A stretch of DNA of 64,000 bases, from NCBI GenBank assembly GCA_003290165.1, contig QNQO01000522.1, positions 186,001 through 250,000 of the forward strand, read 5' to 3'. A program made the position numbers and the translations under genes. The notes beneath the pieces were generated by a model that had not been told where the DNA came from, made no database searches, and saw nothing but the letters and a program-made list of their open reading frames with translations. Source of the DNA: Berberis thunbergii (taxonomy: Eukaryota > Streptophyta > Magnoliopsida > Ranunculales > Berberidaceae). Of the stretch, positions 1-11,589 are shown in pieces. The number at the start of each line of letters is the position of its first letter. Within the stretch, counting starts at the first letter, position 1.

Positions 1-733
1 CTTCCTCACATAAAAGCGAATATGCTTTCTTAACAGTTGGTAAATGGTGCATAAGCATGATTTGCCCTCTAACTGATGAATATGTCTCATTCAAGCCTAT
101 AAGAAACTGTCCAAGGTTCACCCTTTCTTCTTTGTCTGACAGTTGCTTGAGTCCTCCACAAGTGCATGGAATAGTTGGACCACACATTTTCAACTCGTCC
201 CATAATGTTTTTATCTTGGTGTAATATGTGAAGATGGAATTCTGATTTTACTTTAACTCCACAATGGAACGTTGAATCTAACAGTGATGAGAAAAATCAC
301 CTTGTGAGAATCGTTCTTGCATATTCAACCAGATTTCAGAAGGAGTTTCCACATAAAAGACACTATTGGCAAGATCTTGATTTAAACAGTTAAGAATCCA
401 AAAGATAATCATATCATTGCATCGTTGCCACAATGAATATTTAAGATGAGATTCACTTGGTGTAGGTATAGTCCCTTTGATGAATCCCAGTTTGTTTTTG
501 GCACTAAGACTCACCAACATGGTACGTCTCCACATAGCATAGTTAGTTTCATCAAGAACCTTTGGCACAAGAATCATATTTGGATGATCTGAAGCATGGA
601 TAAAAGGAGGATCAGATGGATCAATGGTGAAAAAAGACATGGTTTGATGAGTAGTATTTTGGTTTTCTTGGTTGATGGTTTTGTTGGTGTTGGGAGTGTT
701 TTGGATGACACTTGTTGAATTAGTATCCTCCAT
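1..733 (-). pseudogene. Copia gag (N-terminal part), frameshifted
   Basis: An open stretch of 151 codons (733-278) begins MEDTNSTSV and contains the Copia-type Gag core: a DETNYAMWRRTM block, a SAKNKLGFI block, WILNCLNQDLANSV and an EIWLNMQERFSQ block, all typical of the plant 'gag-polypeptide of LTR Copia-type' family. After a break near 278 the homology continues in another frame to position 1, including an FLIGLNETY segment, the usual second half of this Gag. The protein would coat the element RNA in virus-like particles. The break shows it is not intact. The start is the first Met after the PBS, 48 bases inside the LTR boundary. Confidence 0.8.
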
Positions 734-780
734 AAAAATTTGTGAAAAGTAGAGACGTTAGGATCAACGTTCTGATACCA

Positions 781-1056
781 TGAAAATTTAATGATGAGAA
801 AATGTATTTCTGTTTATTGATGTTGATCATTACAACGATGATATCTATAGATGCATAGAATAAAGTCTACATAAAAGGAGATTATTCTAAGGAGTTATAC
901 ATAGGAGGAGATTATTTTGTGTCTGTAAAGCTGAGATCTTTACAGAATATTCTGAGATATTCACAGAATATGCCGAGTATCAAATCAAATCTCAACAAAA
1001 TATGTTAAAATCTTCACAGCATATGTTGAATATCAAAATCAAATCAAATCTCAACA
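781..1056 (-). repeat. 5' LTR of Copia copy 1
   Basis: The inner edge is fixed by the adjoining PBS. The outer edge is uncertain: the end motif occurs at 997 and again at 1056 because the outer part of the LTR holds a short imperfect duplication. The longer version is given. Confidence 0.65.
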
Positions 1057-1819
1057 AATAAAGAGAACAGGAGGAGAGGGGATGAAAGGTAAGATGGAGT
1101 TAGAGTTCGCTGGAAGTTGGAACAAAAAAACTCTTAAAACTAGATGGGAAAACTTACGAAACTATCAACTTAGGCAGGATTGGTAGTTGTTGTGCACAAT
1201 GTGATATTCTAGAGTTCATCGTGTGTACTGTATTAAATAACTGAGCGGAGGCAATTATCTAAAAGAAGTCTGCTGCAAGCTGGTGTTAGACATCAGTCGA
1301 GAACAAAAACCAGCTAGACTTCAGCAGAATCCTAGAGGCTGTCAGGGGTAGGTTGAACTTAAGGTTCGATAAGTAAAAAAAATGATAACGAAATGCTCAG
1401 TAAGAAAAATGATAATGAAATGCTCAGTAAGATACCTTTAAAAAAAGAGTACAAAAAATGATAACGAAATGCTCAGTAAGATACCAGGTTTCGGGCAAAA
1501 TCAAAGATGAAGATGCTTATTTGGCACAGCCACTTTGTTCATCACATAAGTTAATCAGAGAGATTATTTCTCTACTAGGGTTCTCTTGGACAAATTTTCC
1601 TATATGTTTTTCAGGGTAAAGTCTGGCAGATCTGGTTCAAGTCAATGCTAAATAAATGAGATTGTCATGCATGTGCCAGAAACAAAATCCATTTAGGGTT
1701 CCAAATGCAACCCTTGTGATTATCTTAAGACACATCTAAGATCTTTATCCATTAACAATTCAACATTACCACGATACCACCCATGTTCAGGTTAAAATTC
1801 ATCATTTGTCACAAACAAC
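1057..1819. other. Intergenic: 3' flank of the IQD gene
   Basis: Lies between the Copia LTR and the IQD stop codon. The part nearest 1819 should hold the IQD 3' UTR; no perfect AATAAA was seen on the minus strand. Apart from the short tandem repeat at 1374-1485 nothing coding is seen. Confidence 0.6.
1374..1485. repeat. Short tandem repeat, three copies
   Basis: The block AATGATAACGAAATGCTCAG occurs three times (near 1380, 1407 and 1457). Copies 1 and 2 are adjacent; copies 2 and 3 are separated by a short A-rich spacer. Confidence 0.85.
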
Positions 1820-4800
1820 TCACCTCAACCACCTCCTTAGCTCACTCGTTGAAGATGGGGAAATCTCACCACCACAAGCAAGACTGTCGGTACAAGATGA
1901 ATAGTTGGATTGTTGTTCAATCCCTCCATAATAATAACCTCCAGTGACACTCTTAAAGCTTGGACTCCTCAAGCTTTGCGCACCGCCACCACTATAACCT
2001 TCAGGAACTGGAAATGAGAGTCTTTTCTTTGCTGAACCAACTCTGTCTCTCTCAGGTGTTGATGGTCTCTGCCTTGGAGCACTATGAGACCTCACTCTCG
2101 CCTTTGCTGACTCTGTTGCAGCCATGTAATTTGGCACAACTGCACCACCACCAGTATATCTTGGGGTATTGGCTGTGAGGTATCGTCCTCTTTCTTCTCT
2201 GACCAAACGAGGACTTGCGGATCTTACCTGAATTGACCTTGATTTGGATGGAGAAGGTGTAACAGGGGAAGCACGGTGACGAGGAGATTGAACAGAGTAA
2301 TAAGAAGGTGTTTGTTGTTGTTGTTGATAATGGTGCTGTTGATTAGCTCTTCTGAAGCTTTCGGAGGAGTATGAGTAAGGTCTAGATGTATCAACTTCAA
2401 CAGTTTTAATCGGCATTCTTTGATCAGTTGAAGCTCTTCCTCTTTGATCAGTTGAAGCTCTTCCCCTGAATTCTAAATTTGGCTGTCCCTTGATTTCAAG
2501 TTGCTTTGTTGCCATCCACCGATCAAGCCATTTAGATCTTTCTTCGAGTTCTTCTTCAGTCCCAGCTTCCGAGCTCTTACCAGATCGCCATATCTTTAAA
2601 TGGGTATTAAAGAAATTGTAGAATCAGATTCGAGAGATGTAATAAAATATTTATGCATTGTGATGGTAAGAATAGAGTGAGAGATGGAGGAAAACCTGGT
2701 GAGAGAAGGCATAAGCGAGGGCTTTCTCCCGTTTCAAAGCAGCCTCTTTTCTACTCTGCAACATGGATTGAATTTCATCCAATGTGTGTGGGCGATCGTC
2801 CCAATCATCAGCAGTGCTACTTCCATCTCTTGACTGCGAAAGTAAAACCAAATTACAAAAATCAGTATTTAATGGTATGTCGGATAAACTGATTTTCCAT
2901 GCTAAAAATCGCGGAAATAATGTAGTCGAAGACCAAGTCATGATTGCATAACATGTATGGCTTTTAAATGAGAACAACAGATAAACCACGACCAAAGCAC
3001 TATCAATAAACCATAAAGTCTAGAATTTGTATTTAGCGTCTATTTGGTTGCACGGAAAATAGACATAGAAATTGAAATCGTTTTCGTGAATCTGATTCCG
3101 AGGCCTCCCCCTCGGACTTGATTTTCCATGAGTAGTGGGAAAACAGTTTTATGGAGAATCAATTTCCTGTCAGTAAAGTAAATAGACAATCAAACAACGA
3201 AAATTTGCATAACAAGGGAAATGAATTATATTTCCTACGGAAAATGGCCAACCAAGCAAACCCTTAGAGGAAAATGGGCAGTAATGATAAGCAAATCCCT
3301 TGAATGTAATTATGTAAATAAAGAATGCAACCTATGAAGGTGTAAACCACTCCATGTAAACTTTAATGATTGACATCCAAATGTAAAACAACCCTTAGGT
3401 TGTGTGCATTTAGCTAAGAAATGTAACATTTTGGTCATTACGCCGGCGGGGACAGGGAAGGAAAAGATTCAAATTCTATACATCTCCCTTTTTCTCTTAT
3501 ATCTCAGTCCACTATTTTTGATTTTCTGTATGCAAGCAAACACAATCTTATTTGTAATTCTCTTTCCCTCTTGAAGTACTACGAATATCATCTTAAATCT
3601 CATATCTAAAGACAAAACAAGAAATTGAAGAAGAAAAGACGAAGCTTTTAAGCTTGTCAAAAAGTATATAAATTAATAAGCAAAAGATACTTACAATTGA
3701 CATTCTCTCTGCAATATCTTGCAGATATCTAGACTCAAGCAAGCTATTTGTCTCACTAATGATTGATTTTCGACTACCATCTTGTGAAAGCCTCATTCTT
3801 TGATCCCTCACTCTAGCTTGAACTCGACAAAGAGCTTGCATGCATCTCAAAGTCATCTTTGCTTGCTTTCTTACATTGTGTCCTCTCACCAAAGCTTGTA
3901 GCTTTACAAGCCCTTTTAATGCTCGAAGAGCTCTTCTTGCCTTCAAAACAATACAGTATCAATCAATAATCTCTTCTAAGGACAAGACTTGGAAACTATA
4001 TGGTGCATAGCAGAAATAGTCCAAGATTGTAAACAAAACACAACAATGAAGTTGAAGAAGTGCCTCCTAATTGAAAATTTCAACCAAAAAAAAACAACAA
4101 TACCTTATGTTATTGTTCCTAATATATCCCATTCATTTATAAAAAACAAAATAAAAACAATATACTCTTGTTCCTAACAAGAAGAAGAAGAAATGAAACC
4201 ATCTTGTCTAATAACAAACTAGGAAACCTCATGGATAACCCAAGGTTGCCAACAAAACAGAAAAATGCAGTAGTAGAAATATCTCAAAATTACCATAAAA
4301 GTCCAAAAACAAATAATGTAATCATAACATACAACTGGGGAAATCTTTAACCAGACCCTCTAACTTGGTTAAAACCAGCACTATAACTCAAACAACTCAA
4401 CCCTATTTGTGAAATCAACGAAACCCAGCCACAAAAATTCTAGGTCTTGATTCTAACAGACCTCATTCAACTAAGGTACAGCTTCCAACTCTTGTTCCAA
4501 AGAAAGAAAAGCACAAATCAATCAGCTCTCAAAACAAAACTAGAAAACCCTATGTTGCATAGATCACATTAGGCAATATAAGGTTGCTACAGCTCCAAAA
4601 CTGAGATGAAAAACCACCAGTATAAAATCAAATCGCCTTCAACAAAAACAACCTGTTTAACCTATAACAGACCTTCTAATCACTAGATTACCGCACAAAC
4701 TCATATCTATCGGAAATCTATGACAAAAAAAAACTCATTGATGTTTATTGAGTTTGGCAGCTTACCAGATAACCTCTGAAAGCTGTTTGAATCACAATAG

Positions 4801-5413
4801 CAGCATAATTATCTCTCACATAATTTGTATTCCCACTGAGCCTAACAACTTCAACTGCTGCTTGAGCAGTGGCCATGGCTGCTTCTGCTGTGGTGGCCAC
4901 AGCCACTTCAATGGCTCTCCTCTGCTCCACATTCTCTGTTACAATGGGCTTTGCTTCATTATTGGGCTGTTGTTGAGTCACCACCACTGGTGGTTCTTGA
5001 TTCGAAGAGCCTTTGCGGAAAATCCATCTTCTCTTCTCCCTCTTCTGCACAAAGTCAAACCCACCAAATTCAATCAAAACAACAAAACCCGATTTCTCCA
5101 AATCCAATGAAAAAGTCGAAAAGACATACAGGTCACACCTTTTCTTCTTCGAGATCAGGTTCCTCTTTCTTCTTAGTAGGAGTGGTAGACCTGAACGCCT
5201 TCTTCTGCACAAACCCAAAGTCAAATTAGACTAAAACAAGAATACTTTTTTTTTGTCGAAATCAATTCGAAAAGTCGGAAAACAAGAGAAAAGCCTCACC
5301 TTTTCGTCTTCATGATGATGATGCTCATGTTCTTCCTTCTTCTTAGTAGGAGACCTGAAAGCCCTCTTCACAGCAGTCAACCAAGAGGTGGCTGTTCCGT
5401 CCTTCTTCCCCAT
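1820..5413 (-). CDS. IQ67-domain (IQD) calmodulin-binding protein, six exons
   Basis: Exons on the minus strand: 5413-5300, 5204-5139, 5044-4766, 3940-3695, 2833-2696 and 2593-1820; all introns are GT-AG and in phase 0, giving 538 residues. The N-terminus [19 protein letters not shown] is typical of IQDs. The IQ67 domain spans about residues 141-207: first IQ motif [11 protein letters not shown] from I145, then two degenerate motifs near LQALVRG (167) and MQALCRVQ (187). The exon 3/4 junction falls inside the first IQ motif, the conserved IQD intron position. [19 protein letters not shown] block and a C-terminal DUF4005-like block (about 435-458, ending SAPRQRP) follow. IQD proteins are plant scaffolds that bind calmodulin and associate with microtubules, membranes or nuclei. 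Exon 2 looks like a duplication of the end of exon 1. This is the only apparently functional host gene in the window; the exact IQD subgroup is not assigned. Confidence 0.95.
2419..2466 (-). repeat. In-frame 24-bp tandem duplication in IQD exon 6
   Basis: Two adjacent 24-bp units (2419-2442, 2443-2466) encode a doubled [12 protein letters not shown] segment N-terminal to the DUF4005-like block. The reading frame is kept. Confidence 0.85.
3036..3263. mobile_element. MITE in IQD intron 4 (Tourist/Harbinger-like)
   Basis: A 228-bp segment flanked by TTA on both sides (3033-3035, 3264-3266). The ends are imperfect inverted repeats (a TATTTGGTTGC-type end against GGGTTTGCTTGG on the other strand), with GGAAAAT motifs repeated inside. 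The TTA duplication and terminal TTTGGTTG motif are typical of PIF/Harbinger MITEs. It lies in an 861-bp intron and does not touch the splice sites. Confidence 0.65.
5045..5368 (-). repeat. Tandemly duplicated exon-intron unit in the IQD gene
   Basis: Unit 1 (5368-5205) is the end of exon 1 plus intron 1; unit 2 (5204-5045) is exon 2 plus intron 2. The coding parts align as [13 protein letters not shown] against [15 protein letters not shown]. Both introns start GTG, share a TTTTCGACTTTTTC-like stretch and end in a TTTGTGCAG-type acceptor. Unit lengths are about 164 and 160 bp. Confidence 0.8.
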
Positions 5414-5680
5414 TGAAACTACAGATCAAAAGCAGTATTTACACAGCGAAAGATCTGGAAATACATTCCCATCTCTTCCTAGACGAAAGTTAGCTGCTGG
5501 AAAACAGAGGAGGACTGAAAGCAGAGACTTTTAGTAGCAGGTCTGATAATGGAAATGGTAATGGTAATGGGGGGGTGTCAGTGAGTGAATGAGTGAGAGG
5601 AGGGAAGGGGTTATGGTAAAGTGACTTTGAAGACAAGCATGTGGTGCTCTGCGTGGGAGAGGGAGCTTTAATGGGTACTT
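5414..5680 (-). promoter_or_regulatory. IQD 5' UTR and proximal promoter region
   Basis: Upstream of the IQD start codon, on the minus strand, is a pyrimidine-rich tract (about 5625-5560, CCTTCCCTCCTCTCACTC-like). No convincing TATA box was found, so a TATA-less, Y-patch-type core promoter is an inference. The region ends about 300 bp short of the hAT-like insertion. Confidence 0.4.
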
Positions 5681-6366
5681 GTTTAAAAACAAAACAGAGA
5701 AAGAGGGGGCTTTGAAGGCAGCCTTTCTTCTGTTTTGGGGTAAAAAATTAGTGAGTGAACAAGTCTTATGGCGTCACATGGTAAGAATTGATACAAAACG
5801 AATAGGAAATTGGGGGAGAAACAGAGATAGAGAGAGTTTGTTTTCAATTATTTTCACACACTTGATTGGAGTTTGGAGAAGGAAAAGAGAGGGACAGTGG
5901 GGGGTTGTTTGGGGCTCTGTTCCGAAGACCACCACCACCAACTTAGCTGTATTTGGGACTTGCTCATCTTCTTGATTTTTTAATGGAATATAGCGAGTAG
6001 GGTTGGGCATTTAGGACCGAAAATTCGAACCGAACCGACATCGGGACGGATCGAGTCGGTTTGGATCGGTTTTAATTAATTAAAAAAAAATTGATTGTAA
6101 CAGCCCGGCCCGACCCGAAGGTTCTGGTTCGGTCCTCGGTTTCCAATTCTGAAGCCCGTCGAATAATCGGCCCGACCCGAATATGAATAAAAAGTTAAGA
6201 AATAAAACCCTGCATTTACTGGTCCGCTACTTCTTTCTCCTCATCGGCTAATAATCCTTTCAACTTCAAGTCTTCTGTGTGCGACTCCTCCCCTCCCTAA
6301 CCTTGTGCGACTCCTCTCCTCCTCGGCTTGGCTACTCCTCTCGCTTTAGGGTGGGTTTCATCAAGA

Positions 6367-6635
6367 ATGGCGAGCCCCTCCTTTCATCTAAGAGGGAAAT
6401 CGGATGTCGAAATCCGCAGCGAAGAGCGAGGCCACAAAGGCGCATGCTCATCGAAAGGCAGTATCAGTTCAGTTCAAGACATTGCTAGACGAGGACACAA
6501 AACCGTTGAAAGAATATGTTGATCTTAGCAATGTGAGACCAGTTCCGCCTAAAGAAGAGTTGAGGGAGCCCGATCGAGGGTTCAAAGTGGGTGAAGGCGT
6601 CGATGCGTACACTAATGTTGGGTGGTGGAAGGCGT
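6367..6635 (+). pseudogene. Captured Agenet/Tudor-like (DUF724-type) gene fragment
   Basis: A first segment in one frame contains DVEIRSEERGHKGA, resembling the first strand pair of an Agenet repeat. After a frameshift near 6450 the other frame continues with KTLLDEDTKPLKEYVDLSNV, RPVPPKEELREPDRGFKVG and VDAYTNVGWW: the rest of one Agenet repeat and the start of the next, cut just after the conserved GWW. Agenet proteins are plant Tudor-superfamily readers linked to chromatin and development. The frameshift, truncation and position inside hAT-like termini indicate a transduplicated, non-functional copy of a host gene. Confidence 0.7.
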
Positions 6636-6654
6636 GATCACCAACTGGATTGAT

Positions 6655-6778
6655 CAGATCTGAGATTCTTCAGAGTTTTTTTTTTGCAATGATCAGATCA
6701 TCCACAGTCACTCTCAGATTTGAGATTCTTCAGAGTTTTTTTTTTTGCAATGATTAGATCATCCACACTCTCAGATCT
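6655..6778. repeat. Internal ~63-bp tandem duplication in the hAT-like element
   Basis: Two copies of a unit with GAGATTCTTCAGAG, a T-run, then GCAATGAT(C/T)AGATCATCC, immediately 3' of the captured gene fragment. Confidence 0.75.
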
Positions 6779-6990
6779 TTGATCAAATCGACCCATCTCT
6801 GACCTTCCGCCTATCCAATTTGGATGTTGCTCTTAGGACCGAGACCGGCCCGAACCGGCCCAAAATTCGGTTAACCGGTCAACTCGGTCAGGTTTCGGGC
6901 CTCATAAACACTGTCCCAAATTTCTCGGACCAGTTTTCGATTTTTACACTTTGGGCTAGTTACCCGTACTTGCCCAGCCCTAATAGTGAG

Positions 6991-7829
6991 TGATCTCAAC
7001 CGATTATTCTTATTCAAGCTAGTGGACACCCACCCCTTGGTTGCTGACATGGGTTCGTCCTGCCTCACCACAACCACCGAGACTCTACTACTACCACAGT
7101 CAATAATTAATGATTTTAGATTCCTTTTCACTGTTGTGATCGAGCTCTTACTTTCAAAGATGCTTTCCAAATGTGATTTTAATGTTGTAATAACTTTCCA
7201 ACTTAATTCAAGTAATGAAAATGTTTATTATTATAGAAAATACAACATAATACATTGGGTAGGTCTTTTCGGAAACGCGGAAAGCTTTGTTGAAGTGAGC
7301 TGAAACTTCTACGTAAATATTTTGTACTTAATCTACACATTTTCTCAAATTTTCAACTAAGAAGAAAAGTGAATATCACCATTAACCCAGGTGTTAGTTG
7401 TTCCCATTAGGCTTGACAAAAAGAAAATGCAGCGCAAAGCATCATACTATACATTACCATTGTTTCGTTATAATCAACGAATATGATTTCTCAAAAAATG
7501 TTGAAATTTCATGAAATATTTTATTTTTTTGAATTATCGAAATTTCTTTCGAAATTCGAAATACTCATTTATTTTGTTAGACTAATCTCAATTTCAATAC
7601 ATTTTAACATTGGTTTAATATTAAAAGTTTGATATATAAGTGATTGTTATGCAATATATTATTTGTATGACATTACAAGTCTTATGGTACTCTTTATGTA
7701 GTATATAAGAGTTAAAAATGCTTACATTATATTGATAACTTCAAAATTACAACTGAAATTTTTTTTTTCTATAAACAACAAAATATTTCTTAAAATCAAT
7801 TTACCGAAATTACATCGAAAAGCAAAATC
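6991..7829. other. Unassigned AT-rich sequence
   Basis: Nothing coding is recognised. Between about 7490 and 7830 there are scattered GAAATTTC/TTCGAAATTCGAA motifs on both strands that could be an unrecognised, degraded DNA element at the broken end of Copia copy 2; no termini or target duplication were found. Confidence 0.4.
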
Positions 7830-7831
7830 AA

Positions 7832-10800
7832 CTCCAAGGAACACACAATAACCTGAAATATACCTCCACATCATGGGACAATTTGCCTGTTTGCATCACA
7901 GTAAGCTTTTAGCATCAAGGAGTTGTTGAAGAGAACAACAAACCACAACCTGGATTTCTTTTTTAAATATCTCACAATTCGAAAAGTAGCACCCTAGTGA
8001 AGCTTTTATGGAGTATGCACAAGCTGACTTAGGATGTTCGCAAAGTAATTAATATCTAATCTTTGTTATTGTGAAATAAATAATAGTTCTATTAATCTTT
8101 TGTAACGGATAGGATTAAACAAGAGGTTTCCTTAACTATTTGTAAGCTTTGAATTTTGTTCCATAGGAAAATTAACTTGGTGCATCCCAAGAAAACCAAC
8201 ATCGTCTGGAATTTTTGAGTATACTTCCATTGTGATATAACAATACCAACTTTAGACCTTGCTACTTTCGAACCAAGAAAATACATCAGATAATCAAGGT
8301 CTTTAATACGGAACTATTGATGAAGGAAAAGTTTGAGCTCCCGAATACCTTATCATCATTCCTGGTGATAATCATATCATCCACATAAATGAGAAACCAC
8401 TATGAGATTGAGCAAAGCCAACCTTTTTATGGCTTCTAAGAACTTTGAAAACCAGTTTCGAGGTGTTTGTTTCAGTGTATAAAGGAACTTGTGTACTCGA
8501 CATACTAGTTTCTCCCTTGTCAATAGAAGCTTAGTGGTGGAGTCATGTACACTACTTCATTTAAGTCATTATGGAGAAATGCATTATGAACATCCATCTG
8601 AAATAATAGCCAGTTACGAACAACAGCTAGAGCAAGGAGACATCAAACATTGGTGAGCTTCACAATCTAGACCTTCTTGTTCAGTAAATACCTTGGCTAC
8701 CAAGTGGGCTTTATAACGTTTAACAATGCCATTGGAATTATACTTGATCTAGAACACCCATTTGCTTCCAATAGGTCGCTTCTAATTAGGGAGGGAGACC
8801 AATGACCATGTTTGTTGGTTGGTGAGAGTACTCGGCTCTTGATGCATAGCCTCATGCCATTTTGGATCCTATACCGCGCTGCTCATTTGTGGTAGGTTCT
8901 AGAATACTAGAAATGGCGTTACCAAAAATTGATGGGAACAAGATAATGAATTATAAGAAAGAAATTGGCTAATGCGGCTGGAGCTGCAATAGAAGAAGGT
9001 GTATTAGTTTGACCACAATGAAAATGACGAAGTATCACAGATGGTTGTCGTACGCGGTCGCTGCAACGAAGAACTGGAGTAAAGCAAACGCATATAAGGC
9101 AAAAAAAAGGGTTATCTAGTTGTGGATTAGTATTGGTAGGGGAAAAGGGAAATCCTCATGAAAAACTACAACCCAACTTGAAAATTTTGGTAAGTCTCAA
9201 GATCATACACACTATAAGCTTATTGTCCTGTGGGATAGCCAACAAAAATACATCGACGAGCATGAGGTGAAATTTGGCTAAGGGCTAAACAGTGGTGGCG
9301 TAACATAAACAACTGAAAACCTATAAATGTGTATAAATGGGAGGTTTGCTATATAAAAGTTCATCTGGAGTTTTATGACACAATACCGGTGTAGGAAGAA
9401 GGTTGATAAGATAAGCGTCAGTCAGTAGAATTTCTCCCCAAAACTGTACAGGAAGATTGGTGTGAAATCATAATGCTAGTTAAACATTTAGTAGGTGACG
9501 ATGTTTGCATTCCATTACACCATTTTGTTGATGGAGCACGAGCTTTGAAACAATAAGTAAAGGTCGGGAAAAAGAAGATGTCACAGAGGTAAATTCCATT
9601 AGCAGTTCAAACACATTTTATTTGGCAATTGAATTGAGTGTTGACAAATGTGATGAACGATTTTAGCAAGCTTTGTGTTTCAAATTTAAATTTCATAAAA
9701 AAAAATATCTATGTAAAATGAGTATAATCATCAACAATAGTAAAAATTATACATCGTGCACCTGAATGAGTTGCAATACGTTGATGTCCCCAAATATCAC
9801 AATGAATAAGATCAAAAGAGTATTTAGTTTGAATAAAACTTAATGGAAATAACAATATGGTTTGATTTGCCAAAAGACAACATAAATGTCGAGAATCTAG
9901 TAGGAAATAAGGAATTATTTTGCATAAGGATTGAGACAAAGCTTTAAAGGGTGTCCCAGCCGCTTATGCCAAGTGGTAGCATATGGAGAAGAGTTTTTGG
10001 TAACGAAGGTAATGGTAACTTCGAGTGTGGCACAAGATAGTACAACCACTTATATTGTTTCCCCAGGCCAATCATCATCTTTGAAGCTAGGTCCTACAAT
10101 ATACAAAAAGTAGGAAAATTTGGATTGAGCAATTTATAGCAGAAGTAAGTTGACTAACAGAGAGAAGATTGAAATAAAATGAAGGAACACAAAGAATATC
10201 TTTAACATGTAAGTTAATGGAAAGATGAGCATAATCAACGCCCTTGATTTTAGAATAAGAGCCACTTGGTAAAGAAACTTGTGAAAACATATGGGTGTCA
10301 CTAGTTAATGTTGAAGTAGTATGATTAGTTGCACCACTATCAATAATTCAATTAACTAATTTAAAGCGGTGTAAACTGGATGATGAACAAAAAGGAGCGG
10401 GAGTACCTGTATAGTTTACACAAGAAGAATTTTTACCATTTTGGAGGAAGGCTTTTATTTGAGTATACTCCTCAATGGTAAATTGCAATAAAGGATCAAT
10501 TGTTGTGTTTGGTAGTGGGATGAGAGAACTTAGTACTTTTTTATTCGCAACAATTTCTTATTTCTATTTGGAGGTTGAACATCTTTGCCGTGAAATTTGT
10601 GATTAACAAGAAAACTACTCAAATAACAGCATTTTTTCTACATTCTGGGTTGTACCCTCACAATAAGTGCATAAAAGTGACTTCCTAGGCCCTTGTGCCT
10701 TTGAGGAATAGAACGTCCACTGGTGATGGGATTAATTTTTTATGTTCATAACATGAATCTAGTCTGCTACTTTGTACTCGACTAGACCTCATTGCTTTTC

Positions 10801-11533
10801 TTCTTCACATAGAAGGGAATATGTTTTTTTTTACATTTGATAAAGGTTGCATCAACATTATTTACCCCCTCACAGCAGAATGTGACTCATTCAACCCCAT
10901 AAGAAGTTCTCCTAGCATAAATTTCTCTTATTTCTCAGTCAAGTGTTGCAACCCTCCACAAGTGCATGGAATGGACTGACTTTAGTTTTTAATTCATCCG
11001 AAAAAGTCTACATTTTAGTGTAATAAGGAAGATAAAATCCTGAATTTTTTTTTTTTAGCTCAACAAGGAATCATTGAATTTGATAGTAATGAGAAAAGTC
11101 ACCTCGTGAGAAGCCTTCCCGCAATTCTATCTAGATTTTAGAGGGGATCTATATATAGAAGACGTTGTTGACTAGATCAAAACTAAATGAATTAAAGATC
11201 AATGAGAGCACCATATCATTGCAACGTTGCCAGATTTGATGCTTAGGATCACTCTCAGTTGGTGTAGATATGGTTCCTTTAATGAATCCTAGTTTGTTTT
11301 TGGAACTAAGGCTCACAAACATCGATCATCTCCACATATCATAATTTGTTTCATGTAAGACTTTTGGAACGAAAGTCATCCCTGGATGGTCAGAGACATG
11401 AATAAAGAGAGGCTCAGATGAATCTATAGTTAGGACAGACATGGTATGATCAATAGGCTTTGAAGTTCATTGATCAACACTAAGGATTGTGTTTGGACTG
11501 TATGAACGACACTAGTGGAATCGGTATCTTCCA
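7832..11533 (-). pseudogene. Copia gag-pol remnant
   Basis: Recognisable parts, in order on the minus strand: Gag start MEDTDSTSVV (11533); a degenerate zinc knuckle near 10650 (C-T-Y-C followed by VEKML); protease IIDSGATNHTT near 10345 with the Asp-Ser-Gly triad, the preceding Trp codon now a stop; a DILCVPSFYFNLLSVSQL block (10290-10087); integrase start with SFDLIHCDIWG and TIVDDYTHFT (9939-9709); RT C-terminal YFLGSKVARSKVGI block (8286-8092); and RNase H with HTP-KLH, RIVRYLKK, NNSLMLKAYCDA and GYCVFLG. These are consecutive Copia polyprotein domains. Multiple frame breaks show it is dead. Confidence 0.85.
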
Positions 11534-11589
11534 TAAAAAATTATTGATGAGGGTTTGACAAAGGCACTAGGAACATCGCTCTGATACCA

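Larger units (their letters stand above)
1..1056 (-). mobile_element. Copia LTR retrotransposon, 5' portion (copy 1)
   Basis: Read on the minus strand, the element runs from a 5' LTR (about 1056 down to 781) through a primer-binding site (TGGTATCAGA, 780-771) into gag, and leaves the window at position 1. The LTR starts TGTTGAGATTT and ends CA, normal for plant Copia elements, and the PBS matches the usual initiator-Met tRNA type (established knowledge). A second copy of the same family lies at 7830-11895. No target-site duplication can be checked because the 3' end is outside the window. Inference: an old insertion just 3' of the IQD host gene. Confidence 0.85.
5998..6982. mobile_element. 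Non-autonomous hAT-like element carrying a gene fragment (Pack-type)
   Basis: The ends are inverted repeats (TAGGGTTGGGCA at 5998; TAGGGCTGGGCA read inward from 6982). They are flanked by an 8-bp target duplication with one mismatch, ATAGCGAG (5990-5997) and ATAGTGAG (6983-6990). Eight-base duplications and TAGGGNTGGGCA-type ends are hAT hallmarks. Subterminal regions are rich in CCGAACCGAA/CGGCCCGA motifs. No transposase is present. The interior holds an Agenet-like gene fragment (6367-6635) and a local tandem duplication (6655-6778). Confidence 0.8.

Noticed and set aside
5679..6010. Open frames on both strands upstream of the IQD gene
   Set aside because: Chance frames in the promoter region; no conserved residues, and they overlap each other.
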